DNA from: Rotaria macrura
Taxonomy: Eukaryota > Rotifera > Eurotatoria > Philodinida > Philodinidae
Assembly (NCBI GenBank): GCA_900239685.1
Contig: OENT01000161.1
Location: 111,047 to 175,046 of the forward strand
DNA length: 64,000 nucleotides
Reading direction: 5' to 3'
Position numbers and translations under genes: made by a program. The notes beneath the pieces were generated by a model. That model was not told where the DNA came from, made no database searches, and was given only the letters and a program-made list of their open reading frames with translations. Positions 28,906 to 41,216 of the stretch are shown piece by piece. Positions within the stretch are counted from its first letter, which is position 1. The number at the start of each line of letters is the position of its first letter.

Positions 28906-30425
28906 GAAAAACGATATTCCGATTTCGAATGTTTTAGCTGCTGAAAACAGAGATCGATGATAAACGAAACCAATACAATGATTTATGCTAAAGTTGTACA
29001 CATGTGAACAGAAAGGAAACCGTGCACTTTCATCGAGGTACTGAAGAACATAACCTACAGTAGGATGCTGTATTGGATTTAGAAAGAATAAAATCCTTTA
29101 AGATTAGGAATCAATCAATCCTCACCATGGACTTCTTGTTACATATTTCGTAACCTAAGTATTTCATAAAATCAGAAGATGAAATGTATATTTCTAGTAT
29201 CGTTGAAAACAACTACTTTTATGTCACCATATCAAATTAATAAAACATGACGAATTGTTTGCTAAATCAACATTAATACTGAGTCAGACAAATCGATTAA
29301 GAAAAACAACCTGTTTTTACGCATTTAAGTGATCCCTTGTCTGCCTGGATCGTGCTGTAGTCTAGTCACACATGAATTTTCATGTACAAGATGTCGTCTA
29401 ATACAAAATAACCGTCTTATATGATACACCTAATGAATAAATTTTAATAGATAATATAATGTGAGAAATGTTGCTTAACTTCTTGTCGAATTCATTCTAT
29501 GCATCAATATCTATAGATAAAATACCATACTAGTATGCGTGTATAATGCAAAATCAGCAACAAGATCTCAACAGTAAATCTAATACTCTGGTGGTTGATC
29601 ATTCCTGGTATCACTTATTTCTTCGAACTCAACATATGAATAATGTCTTACGTAGGTAAGCAAAAATGTTGAAATTGAAAAAATGTCTCCATTTTCAATA
29701 GTGTATTTCATATTATTCTGTCATTGATCATGCATCATTATTTTCGTTTTCATCTGTTTTTACAACACCTCTGAAATATGCGTAACTAACCTTCATGCAT
29801 AGCCTATCGTGTACTAGTGATCGTTTTGACACCCGGTGTTGATTTCTTTCTCAGCATTCATCAGTCTGGTTTTAGTATTTCTAAACAATTCATGTTATTA
29901 CGGACGTGGAAGATTTACTCAGAAGGAATATATCTAGTGATGTACGTTTAATGAAAAAAAGAAGCCTCTACAAAATTTTGTTTTATAATTAGAATCCACA
30001 CAGTAGATATCATGATTTGATGGAAAAGTATTTTTCTCCATCTTTTTTGTTATCAGAGTTTCTTTTTGTGTTTCGAGGTATGCTTGAAACTCAGAAGATA
30101 AGAGCATAATCTGTACTTTTATATTCGTCTAGTCCGAGTCTTTCCCAGCATTACAAAACTTGACATGTAAGAAACCGATAATCACTCACTCTTTCAATAG
30201 CAGAGCAAATAATATTGATCTAAATTGAGTAACACCAAGTGATTGAAAGATAATATGAAAAATCAGATCAGGTCACAACAAACTGAGTATGATTTATATA
30301 TACAAAAAAGGGAACCATTGAAAAGATAAGAAAAAAAACGAAAAGCAGGTGTGCTACTCTTATCTTTTTCTATATGCCATACAAATAATCGTTTTTTTCT
30401 TGGTTTCAATCCAAACAAAATAATA
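28906..30425. other. ENOSF1 upstream interval
   Basis: About 1.5 kb without a recognisable gene. No transposon end or coding block was detected; the promoter of ENOSF1 should be in the last few hundred bases. Confidence 0.45.
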
Positions 30426-31814
30426 ATGTCTACTGCATCTGTTACAACTATTACCGGACTGACCATAGATGACATACGTTTTCCAACATCGAAAGAACTC
30501 GATGGTAGTGATGCTATGTCACCTGATCCGTAAGATCTTTAATCTGTATTCAAAGAGAGACAAACACTTGTATGTTTCTTTATGCTCATTGATAGAGATT
30601 ATTCATCGGCCTATGTAATTCTTCATACGGACAATCCATCACTTGAAGGTCACGGTCATTCATTTACCATAGGCCGGGGTACAGAAATTATTTGTACTGC
30701 AATAAAAGCTCATACACATTTGCTTGTTGGTCGAACACTCGAAGAATTCATCTCGAATCCTGGCGCTTTTTGGCACCATCTAACAAATGATTCACAACTT
30801 CGGTGGATTGGACCAGAAAAAGGTGCAATACACTTAGGTTTGGGTGCTATTGTTAATGCTCTTTGGGACTTATATGCCAAACGTGAAGGTAAACCATTGT
30901 GGAAACTGATAGCTGAATTTACACCGGAAGAATTTTTGAAGTGTATCGATTTTCGATACATATCCGATGCAATAACACCCGAAGAAGCATTACATTTGTT
31001 AAAAGAACTTGAACCAACAAAATCTGAACGTATTAAACAAATTGAAGAACAAGGTTATCCGGCCTATACAACATCTGCTGGTTGGTTAGGTTATTCAGAT
31101 GAAAAAATTCAACGTTTATGTCGAGAAGCCATCAATGAAGGTTTTACACATCTTAAAATAAAAGTTGGTCGAGATTTACAAGACGATATTCGAAGATTAA
31201 AAATAATACGTCAAGAAGTTGGATATGATCGTCGCATTATGGTTGATGCCAATCAAGTATGGGACGTTGATCAAGCTATCGAATGGATGAAACAATTAGT
31301 AGAATTTCGTCCATATTGGATCGAAGAACCAACATCGCCCGACGATGTTCTTGGTCATGCTCGTATTTCAAAGGCACTTCAATCATACAATATTGGTGTT
31401 GCTACCGGCGAACATGGAATGAATAGAGTTCTATTTAAACAAATGTTACAAGCTAATGCTTTACAATTTTGTCAAATTGACTCATGCCGTTTAGGTGGAG
31501 TCAATGAAGTACTAGCAGTACTTTTACTAGCGGCCAAGTTTCGTGTTCCCGTATGTCCACATGCTGGAGGAGTTGGTCTATGTGAGCTCGTACAACATTT
31601 ATCGATGATTGATTTTGCAGTTGTAAGTGGAACATGGGAAGATCATGTCACTGAATTTGTTGATCATTTACACGAACACTTTGAAGATCCCTGTATAATT
31701 AAAAATGGACGATATGTTGCACCAAGTAAACCGGGTTACAGTACTCAAATGAAAGAAAGTAGTCGACAACAATATTCATTTCCGAATGGACCTATTTGGA
31801 AGACAGATTCATAA
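30426..31814 (+). CDS. ENOSF1: ENOSF1, L-fuconate dehydratase (enolase superfamily), two exons
   Basis: Matches mitochondrial enolase superfamily member 1, which dehydrates L-fuconate to 2-keto-3-deoxy-L-fuconate. Exons 30426-30529 and 30596-31814 flank a 66-bp intron (phase 2); 440 residues against 443 in human. The N-terminal block DDIRFPTSKE and the junction P-DYSSAYVIL match closely. RWIGPEKGAIHL, CIDFRYI and PAYTTSAGWLGYSD are family signatures. Catalytic residues of the mandelate racemase subgroup are present: KIK (K222, K224), metal ligands D252 (VDANQ), E278 (WIEEPTSPDD) and E307 (ATGEHG), and the His base H357 (CPHAGGVGLCE). The protein ends with YSTQMKE and a Trp near the terminus. 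No frame damage is seen. It lies 2.4 kb from, and divergent to, an SDR gene. Confidence 0.96.
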
Positions 31815-34756
31815 GAGTTTGTCTTGCTTCTTTTTTAAAAGTATTTAATTTTTTAGCGAAACAAGTTTTCCTTGGAACTGTTCTATTCGCTGTATCAACC
31901 GTTTTACTACATTTTGTAACAAATAGATTTTTATCAAATGTCCAAGCATATTTTTCTGTATGAATCGGATTTTTAAATAACTATGTTCTAAGATAAAAGA
32001 TATTATACGAACGAAGAATATCTCAGCCTTTTGGAAAATTTCTGCGAGATGAAATGTAAATATATGTGACACCTTTGATACTGTACTCGTATCTGGATGT
32101 TCTACCAATGATGAGTGTGTAAGTTTCTTGTTGAAAAAGCAACAGTTGCTGATTAAGTCATATTCTGGTTCATTCATGTTTTTTTCTACTGCTACCAATA
32201 GCCAGTGCCTTCAACGTATTGGATTCGATAGTTATGTTTATTGAATGCACAATGATTAGTCTGCAAATGAAATTAAAACTGAATTTAGGTTGCAAATGAT
32301 TGGAATACATCTATTAAGAATTGAACCTTCAGAACCTTTTCTCATCAAGTACATTACCGATCACGCGAAACTAAAACGTAGTTACTTGAGTGAATTCAGT
32401 GAAAACGATATTGGAGCAAACATTGACTTCATAAGAGCTGATCATAATTTACTACAAGTTTATACTTTATAAACGTGTAGAGTTTATATTTAATTTTCAT
32501 GTATTCTATTAACGTATCGATATGTACATTTGTGCATTCGATGGACTGTTAACGATGACTAGACGATATATATCGAACAATTTTCATTTTTCTGAATAAA
32601 AAACGATTGTGATTTCAGAGCCAGCGTCTTCTCTTTAAATAAAACCTTTCATTAATGGAATTTATATAGAACAGTCTAGTTCGAGTCTTTTAATATCTTC
32701 GACATGATTTGATTTATTATAGTTGATGTGTGTTTTTCCAATTGAACAATATGAGAAGATTATGCTCAAATGTCAAATTAAAAATCAGCATTATAATTCA
32801 AATTATTTATTATAAAATATACTGAAAAAAATTAATTAGTGTGAATAAGCAGTGTATCATATTGCATTTGTTAATATCCAAGTATTTTATTTCTTCGAAT
32901 AGGATAGTATCTTTTATGATTAATAAAGAAAGTGATTGACCAAGTGGAATTTTTCACGTATATCTGATATTGCATATTTAATCAATTCTCAGTTCATCAA
33001 GTGTCATTAGATAACTCAGCAATAAAATATGATTCAACATTTTATCTTGAATCATCTGTGTCATTTTACTAAGTAGCATAACTCAAAGCAACTATTAGAA
33101 GTAGAGATGGTAATCGAAAAATACAAAAAGAATAAATAAATTCTATTTTTCAAATAGAAAACTTCGAATGTTTAAATGAGATTACGATGTAACAATGCTC
33201 TAAAAAAGTCTTCTGATGTGTTTCATTAATCTTGGACAAGTTCTTAGAAAAATATTTCTTTTGAAGTTAAGTAAATCATTCGATGAATTCGACAGAGCCT
33301 ATTCTGGGAATCTTTACAGTCACAGTACAAACCTGAAGTTAGATTTTTATATGATTAATTAGAAGATTCAAAAAATTGGGATGATAAAATCAGGTCAACT
33401 CTAATCAAGTATTCTTTTAGATAATGAGGAAGAAGATTACTAAACACTTATGAAAAAAAAACCTAATTAAGTTTTCTAAGATCCAGTTCACCCTCTGTGA
33501 GTTCTATTTTCTTAAAAGAATTTTTTCACATATTGCAATATTGTTATTCAACAGAAATATTGTTCTCTAAATTTTGGTATGCAGTCGTATTAAATGAGTA
33601 GTTATTGAACTTCTATCGAATTTAAATTTTCACCAAGGTAGCAGATTGATCATTGCATAAAAGTGAAACATCCTAGTTTGTAGTTCCCTAGATTGATTCA
33701 AGCTCGCAAAAGTTCTATGGTAAATATCAATGAATAGAATATCTGAAAGAGTTGCTATAGGACTACAAGAAAACCTCAAAGAAGTTCATTGCTACGATAC
33801 AAAATTTTATAAATTGAAAACTCAACCAAAATGAGCCTTTCCGACGAAAAAGAAACCTTCACAAAATTGCAAACTTACTGTGACAATTTTGACCTCTTCT
33901 CGAATTCATGAAGAACATCAAGGAGTAATTACGAGTAGAGTAACATTTTGGCAAAGTCAGAATCCATGGCAAAAGTGACTGAATTTGATGTTTCGTCTTT
34001 GGATCATTCAAATAGGTATTTATAGACTCTTCTTGTGTGTCCATACAGTACCCTGAGAAAATGAAGAACCTAAGCCAGCATTTAAAATATTGATGTTATT
34101 ATTAGCTACACTGTTGAATATTTTCGAAGTTGAATTAATCGTTAGGTTGTAGATTAATTTGGAAAACATTGTATTAGATGAAAGGAGAGTATCTTCAGGT
34201 AGGCGTCGAAGGACAGTTGTGAATACTTCTATGATAGGAAACTGATTGTTACACTTTTTATGAATGACATGGCTAAAGATTCTGTTTTCTTTAATGAAAA
34301 ACTATGTTTAATCATTAGTAGAAAAAAAGCCACCATGTTGGTATTATGAACCGAGTAATCTTGAATCATCCTAATAGATTTTTCAAAGAAGAAGATTTCA
34401 ATTCAAAATTTTCCACATGTATGGGTTTTCATAGATCATTATAACTATTGGTTCTTTTTATTTACTTTTTGTTTAATTTATCATAAAAACTCATCATGAA
34501 CTTTCGAATTCACTGGAAACTTTTCGAATCAATCATACGATGTAAAAAATATAAAATTCTCAGAGATCTTGGCGGAAAATATGTAAAAGGAAAACATCGA
34601 CACACATAGAAAGTAAAAATATCCAAGGAAATGTGCAAGATAAAAAATGTCGAATACATTTAAAGAGGTCAGCAGTAAAATTTTATAAACAAAATTACAG
34701 CTATGAAACTGGCTAATGACAATTTGTACAATCAAACCATTTGTGATCAATGTCAA
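31815..34756. other. Intergenic interval downstream of ENOSF1
   Basis: No recognisable gene. Open frames at 31845-32198 (-, 117 codons) and 32290-32472 (+, preceded by TTTAG) have no familiar motifs. An AATAAA near 32595 is too distant to assign to ENOSF1 confidently. Confidence 0.4.
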
Positions 34757-35164
34757 CGACTCGTGGCATTAAGCCTAATGTCAATTGATGAAGTGAAGAG
34801 TCAATTACAACATTTAAAATAGATCATGTCAGCATCATTAAATGGTTTACTTCTAAACTTCAAAAATCAGTGGGTGGATCGTGTTGTTCCGATTAATATG
34901 TGAAATTTTTGTGACGTCACCCATCAAACAAATAGTACTTCAGAAGGTGAGGAATTGACTGTTCTTGATCTGAGTCATTCATTATCACTGCCTTTGATTA
35001 TCTATATTCAAGCTTATATCCTTCGATTTTCAACACCCTTATCAAGAAAACATCCCAATATTTGGACCTGCATTGAATTTATTCAAAGTGAACATATTTT
35101 AATTCAACTCCATGCTGGTGGATGTGCACCAAAACCGTCAACGAAAACAAAACCATTCCAATGA
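34757..35164 (+). pseudogene. C-terminal fragment of a MULE-type transposase
   Basis: One continuous + frame reads through two internal stops (TAG at about 34820, TGA at about 34898) with segments in the order seen in Mutator-like (FLYWCH/MULE) transposase C-termini. These are an alpha-helical SIDEVKSQLQHL block, a NFKNQWVDR block, a block with THQTNSTSEG (degenerate RTNNxxEG), then HPNIWTCIEFIQSE and a basic tail KPSTKTKPFQ before a final stop. The HPNIWxxIExIxxE motif is the strongest link. The catalytic domain is absent. It is a truncated relic beside the MITE cluster. Confidence 0.5.
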
Positions 35165-35435
35165 AGGCTTGATACGTTATAAAGCATTCCCTTTTATGAA
35201 ATAGTGGGTCTTATGAAGAGAATTTTTTTTCTGTGCCTGTGTCTGGAAAGCGCGAAAAAGATAATGAAAAAGTAGTGAAATATCATACTGAAGTTGACAT
35301 TGGTATTATTTATGAAGATTAAGAGAATTATATGATGAATAATGAAGAGTAGTTTGACGTCTGAAAAACGGGACAAAAAATATTACAGACGAATGAGGAA
35401 GACTGATACAATTGGTGAACCCTGTTTAATCCTAT

Positions 35436-35905
35436 CCCGGGTCGAACAATCCGATAACAAGTTCTTACAAGGATCTTATGTCTGATCATATCTGACCTTA
35501 TAAGATCCAATGAAACAACGTACGCAAAATCGTCGTCTTTGACTTCTTACGTACGACCACATTAGAACATTCTTGAAAGATTCTGTTATGTGGGATATAC
35601 CATACCCAGGTCGAAAACTCTGACACAAGATCTTATGAACAACATACAAGATCTTGGAATATGGGTGAAATCTGACAAGAATCTGACAAAAAATCGTCGT
35701 CTCTGAGATCTTGCATCAGATCTCACAGTCAGATTCTGGAAAGATCTTATAAATGTGTATGATCTTTCAAGAATCTGAATGTCTGATCTGATGCAAGGTC
35801 TCAGAGACTACGATTTTCATACGATTTTTCGTCTGATCTTACAAGATCATACAAGATCAGATGCAGAATCTTATCAGATCTTAACATCTGGTTGTTTGCC
35901 CTGGG
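35436..35905. mobile_element. Composite copy of the CCCAGG MITE family
   Basis: Starts at CCCGGGTCGAACAATC and ends at GTTGTTTGCCCTGGG. A second left-type terminus (CCCAGGTCGAAAACTCTGAC) occurs at 35615, so two copies seem fused or nested. The interior is full of AGATCTTACAAGATCAGAT-like palindromes and AAATCGTNGTCTC motifs shared with the clean copies at 36516 and 49912. Confidence 0.6.
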
Positions 35906-36244
35906 AAAGTATCACTAAAGTTTTTAATAAAAATAAAGGGAATGTAAGATCTTTTGAGGAAAATATAGTATGATCTGATGTAAGATGTCAGAGACGACGA
36001 TTTTTTGTCAGATTCTTGAAAGATTTCGTTCATATGCAAGATCTTGCATCTACAACATAAAATCTTATGTCAGATTTTTTGACCTAGGATTGTACAACTA
36101 TCGGATCCGCTAGGAATCCGTTGGAAGCTATCAGAATCCTGGATACTGGATTTTAACAGGAATTTTCGAATGTCAGAATGACCACGACCCCAGTCTGAAT
36201 GTCAGGATTCCGACATCCTATAGCATTCTATTGGGCAGCTTCCT

Positions 36245-36515
36245 CCTGGACACCCATGAGAAACAATCAGATATCAAGATCTAACAAGAGTCTGCATCTG
36301 ATCTTGTAAGATCCGATTAAAAATCGTACAAAAATCGTAGTCTCTGAAATCTTACATCAATTTCTCCTATCGGATTCTTGAAAGATCTAATTGCATCCTA
36401 AGGCATGACTGTAAGATTATAGGAAATCTTATGTAATAGTAAGATCTTGCAAGTGCCGTAATGTAAGACTTAATGTAAGATTTCAGAGACTACGATTTCG
36501 CTTACGATCTTACAT
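36245..36515. mobile_element. Inverted, partial CCCAGG MITE copy
   Basis: Begins with GAAACAATCAGATATCAAGATCT and GAGTCTGCATCTGATCTTG, which match the reverse complement of the right end of the family. Internal motifs AAAAATCGTAGTCTCTGAAAT and GTAAGACTTAATGTAAGATT follow. It runs into the intact copy at 36516. Confidence 0.55.
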
Positions 36516-36817
36516 CCCAGGTCAAAAAATCAGACATTAACTCTTGTAGGATCAGATGAAATCGTACAAAAAAATCGTGGTCTCAGATATTTTACGTCAA
36601 TTCGTACAGTAAGATTCTTGTAAGATCTTACTGCGGCATAAGATTTTCTATAGTCTTATAATCAGATCTGACAGAAGAACAAGATCTGTCAAGAATTTTT
36701 GAGTAAGATTTGATGTCAGACTTCTGAGACCACAATTTATGTAAGATTTTTCGTCTGATCTTGCAAGATCAGATGCAGAATCTTGCCAGATCTTAGTATT
36801 TTGATTGTTTGCCCTGG
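36516..36817 (+). mobile_element. Intact 302-bp CCCAGG MITE copy
   Basis: Left end CCCAGGTCAAAAAATCAGAC, right end TTGATTGTTTGCCCTGG; the reverse complement of the right end (CCAGGGCAAACAATCA) matches the left end, giving imperfect terminal inverted repeats. It is the same length as, and highly similar to, the copy at 49912-50213. No coding capacity. A 2-bp AT flanks each side. It looks like a non-autonomous DNA transposon. Confidence 0.75.
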
Positions 36818-37784
36818 ATTTCGATATTTTTCAATAACTCCATTCTCAAATTTCTATAATCACGATTCCCAAGAACAATAAAAAAGTACTAATGATCTAT
36901 TCTGACGCATGCTTGAAAGGAACAGTATTCTTGTGACGTTTTTTTATCGCTATTCTATTTGAAGAAATTAAAGTAGCAGATGAGATGAACACAATAGGCA
37001 AAAGTTGATTTTTGCACTCGAAAATATTTTTCAAGCTTCTTGTATCCTCTCAGTACCTACATGTTTGCTTATTTCTCATTTCATACTATGAAAGTTTTAC
37101 CACATCAGAAAAGAGTATTACCTGATCAATGGTAATGATTCTGTTGGAGGAATATATTTGTCTCATAAAAATACGTTTCTTTCGAAAACCGATATCTTTT
37201 GTTTTTCTTCTAGCAGTGAGCAATCCATTCACATGAAATTCTAGCTCTATAGAATATTCTACATACTACATATTTCATATTAAATAGTTTTCAGTTACTG
37301 CTAAATAAAGAATCATTCACTAAAAATCATTTTCTATAATAGTAGAAGGTATAAACAGTTATACTCAAATAAATGTCTACATGTCAGTTCTATAGAATAT
37401 TCGAGCAAATATTGAAATCAATATTGATGTTTCATATTTAATACGTTATCGGAGACAACGTGTATGAACAAGTCACGAGTCTTATTAATGGTTGTTTTAT
37501 TTTTAGTAACCAAATCATTTCATTTTTTCCGTTAACTTATTTTCTAATAAAATAAACGATTCAGTTTATGTTTGCTATTGCAATACTCATCATATAGATT
37601 TTGATTGCAATGAATTCCTCTTTCTTAAAGGAAATCCATATTTCTTCGGTATTCTATCAATGTTGTGTAAAATAGAAATTTCATGTCAAAAAGTAATTAA
37701 AAAAGAGAAAAACGCAAATAAAAATAATCTTTGTTTAAACCATAGAAAGAACAAAGAGTTCAGATTTAAAAAACGTTACTACCG

Positions 37785-38766
37785 ATCAAACTGATATCAG
37801 CAGGGATAATATCATGGTTATTGCTGGTATTGTTATGCTTTTTTTGGTCTCATTGGAACTCTTTTAAATATTTTCGTATTTACCATTTGGTGTCATTCAG
37901 GAAGAATAGTCAATGGAAATAATCTTTCTAATCGGAAATGTAATAGTTCTCTGTACCTGCTCATATCATCTTATGCGAACCTAATGCAAAAAGTATATTC
38001 ACTGTTGACTACAATTATATTCAATGGTTTTCACTTTCAAAAAAACAACAAGTAATTCATTGCTTATCTGTAAATTACGATATTATGTATTACATACAAG
38101 TGATCTTCTATCATTGGCATGCATTTGTTTAGCTACATTTGATCGATATGTGACAACATCGGAAGAAGTTCGTTTACGAAGATGTAGTACAGAACGACAA
38201 GTAATAATAAGAATAATTCTAGCAATCATTGTTTTATTTGGATTACATAACATTCCACTTATTATCTATTATGCCATTTCAAGATTTGATGATTGTCGAA
38301 TATCATCAAGCATATATTTATACTATCATATGTGTATATTTCAAATCTTTTTTCATGGCATTTTTCCGGTATGCTTTCTCTCGATAATCAGTAGATTGAT
38401 ATAAAAATAATTGAAATCGATTGAATCCGTTAATAATCAAAGAAATTTATACGGGGACACAATTATCTCGAATGCTTTTATTATTAGGTGTGGCTATGTT
38501 GATATCGTCGATAACCTATTCAATTGAAAACATTGATTAACTATTCCTGATCGATTTTATTGAAAAAGTACCATCGCATGCTCGACGATATAGTGTTGTA
38601 TCGATTATGTTATATTTTTGTGATGCCATATGTAGTTTCTATATTTTTTTAATTTACACATGGATTTTTCGTCATGAAGTCAAAAGAATTATCTTTTGTA
38701 AAAATAGCGACCGCAATTTACGTAACAATTGGGTGAATTCGATTAGTATTCGAAGTAATGCTCAAT
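37785..38766 (+). pseudogene. Rhodopsin-type GPCR pseudogene
   Basis: Class A GPCR-like segments occur in order but in different frames. They are TM1 (IGTLLNIFVFTIWC), a TM2 region with SSLYLLISSYANL, a TM3 with LACICLATFDRYV (DRY kept), TM4-5 stretches such as GLHNIPLIIYYAIS, and a TM6-like QLSRMLLLLGVAML. At least two frameshifts fall at homopolymers (T7 near 37837, A7 near 38041), and stops follow TM5 at 38402 and later. The uninterrupted part is 38024-38404. The layout resembles the large intron-poor GPCR families of rotifers. Two breaks at homopolymers could be sequence error, but the further stops argue for real decay. It is unrelated to the peptide receptor at 21.7 kb beyond superfamily level. 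Confidence 0.65.
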
Positions 38767-41004
38767 GAGAAAATCGGAAATAGATAATATGCTATTTTCA
38801 AGTAATCAACTCACACTTTAATTTCAATATGAGGACTTCCTCACGATTAGCTATTATATTTGTCAGATAGAATATTGAATAAAGAAAGGATTTTGGTTCC
38901 ATCTATGCAGTAAAATAAATTTATAAAATATTTTCTCTTAATAATTGGTTTAGTATGGTTCGACTTTGGATTTCAGATCGAACAGGCGCTGTCTTCATTT
39001 CTAATAGATATCCAACGTTAACAACACAAGGCTATTTGTTTAACTAAATATTATTCTTCAATAATCAACGCAGTACCACAAACTACTTGAATATTAACAT
39101 CTAGTTTTTTCAGCGATGGCATGGAATGGAAATAGTATATGTTTCATAATTGATCTGTTTCGTAGCAGGAGAGAACAGGAATATATTTTTAACGAAGAAA
39201 TCTACGAAAGTATTATTTCTCTTGCTAGTTTAGCTTTTAACTTTCTGTTCGGATCCGTCAAACATGGAAGAATTAAAAATAACAAATTTTCTGGATAAAT
39301 CTTCAAAATGGTCGGTATCTATGGAAAATGACGAAATTTAGGTTTGAAGAGAATATTTGGACAAACTATGAAAGCAAAAAAGTAAAAACAAGACTAGAAA
39401 AATTCTTATCGAACCGATCGTAGAACTAAATAAGAATTCCTTTAGAACTAATCTCATGATATTCTGGAGTACTAGATCTCTTATGCTTCATTCTATGTAT
39501 TCAACACAAGTGTTTGTATAAAAACAGATTTAGTTTTGAAAAATATGAGATCAACGACGAAATCCAACTCAATCTTCTCTTGTATGGTGATTAGTCAGAG
39601 TATCTAGTTCTGAATTAAATTTAAGGTGATATATGAGTATCACAAGTTTACGCTTGGAAAATGATGAATAAACGAAGGAGTTCTAGGAGTTTCTTGACTT
39701 AACAGCAAAAGATTTACTTAATTGAGTTTTTTAACGAAATTTATACATCTTATATAATTTGATACGGCTAGATAAACATAAAATCTCTGAAATAAGATGT
39801 TATTATTCCTCAGAATTAAGAATATGAATTGATTGATTTGGATATTAGTAGAGATATTTTTTCAAAATTAGATGAATGTAATTTCAATGAATTTGACCTA
39901 TGTTCGTATTACTATACTCTATAAAGGATGAAATTATTTTCTACTATAGTGAAAAGTGGTATTGCAATTCATGCCGTCGCATCAAATACAATGGCCTAGT
40001 AATATTAACTTCATTGGGTTGATTATCTGTCATGATATGTTGACTAGATGACTATGATGACGACGACTCTTTCTTTGTAATAGAGTAGAACATTATTTTA
40101 TTTTCTTTCTATATCTTGTATGTATGCGATTGAATACAAAGTCGGATAGATGTTAACTACTCATTAAGAACATGATATTCGTAAATGATATTGTTAGACA
40201 TATTGTGATAGCGATCTTGTGTTGTATTCGACGATATATGTGTGTATCAGAAAAATAAATCAAGTCAACGACAAAATAGTACTCAACATGAACAATACAA
40301 ATGACCGATTAATTGTCGTAGAACTTGATATAAAAAGTGAAATCACTCTTCATCAGACTATTTGAGGAACCCTGGATAGATGAAGAATAATTCGTGTTCT
40401 TTTAAGTACCTGAATAATCTTCCAAAGAAATATTCTGAAAAATAGTCTCATGTTCTTATTTTCTGTTCGACTATTGAAAAACTTAGATACTATACTTTAA
40501 GTTTCTGGAGTTTTTGTTTTGCAGAGATATTCCCTGCTTTATTATCATCTGAGATATGTTTTAATTGTGCGACTTCATTAAATACGAAACGACGCAAAAA
40601 CAGCACTTGAAAAAAATTCATCTGAAGAAATTTTGCCTTACATAATGTGTTTCATCCGATTGAAAGTTTTAAATTTGAGTATCGTCTTGTATAATTGGAA
40701 TTGGAAATAGTTGATACATTAGTCAAAAGATGATGCAACAAACATAATCGGCGCTCGAACAGAATGAAGAAAATCGTCGTAGGAAATACACAAACGATCA
40801 CACATATAAAAATGAATTTCGAATTTATTCCTTCTTGATAATACTGCACAACAATAAACATGACATCGACGTTGTTGTCAATCATGAGAATAGATTCGAA
40901 TTCATAAGAATATATTTATTTTAGGGTCAGTAGAAAAATGCGTTGTGATCATCAGGAACTACGTAGTTCATTATTTAGACGGTTTTTTGTTATTAATTAT
41001 CTAC
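38767..41004. other. Intergenic interval, nothing recognised
   Basis: AT-rich sequence without conserved coding blocks. The small frames at 39116-39298 and 40652-40885 show no family motifs. Confidence 0.45.
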
Positions 41005-41050
41005 CAGAGGTGGGCGGGGCATCGATTTTTGACTCCCCAAGGGTCCCGAC

Positions 41051-41216
41051 TCGGGCTGGCACTTTATCTTTATTTCACTTTGAAAAAGTAAAGTAAAGTA
41101 AAGTATTTCACTTTACTTTACTGAGAAAGTAAAGTAACGCAACTTTACTTTACTGAGAAAGTAAAGTTCCTGAACTTTACTTTATTTGGTAAAGTAAAGA
41201 TAAAGTGCCACCCCTA
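41051..41216. mobile_element. Nested 166-bp hAT-like MITE (AAGTAAAGT type)
   Basis: Termini TCGGGCTGGCACTTTATCTT and, reverse complemented, TAGGGGTGGCACTTTATCTT match at all but two positions. The 8-bp sequence GTCCCGAC is exactly duplicated at 41043-41050 and 41217-41224. The interior consists of repeated CTTTACTTTACTGAGAAAGT units in both orientations, so the element can fold back on itself. It sits 46 bp inside the larger hAT-like element. Confidence 0.8.

Noticed and set aside
31845-32198. 117-codon open frame on the - strand after ENOSF1
   Set aside because: No motif, no signal peptide, no splice partner, and composition like AT-rich non-coding sequence.
35436-36817. CRISPR-like array
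   Set aside because: The repeated AGATCTTACAAGATC motifs are irregularly spaced and palindromic with no constant spacers; they belong to the MITE family.
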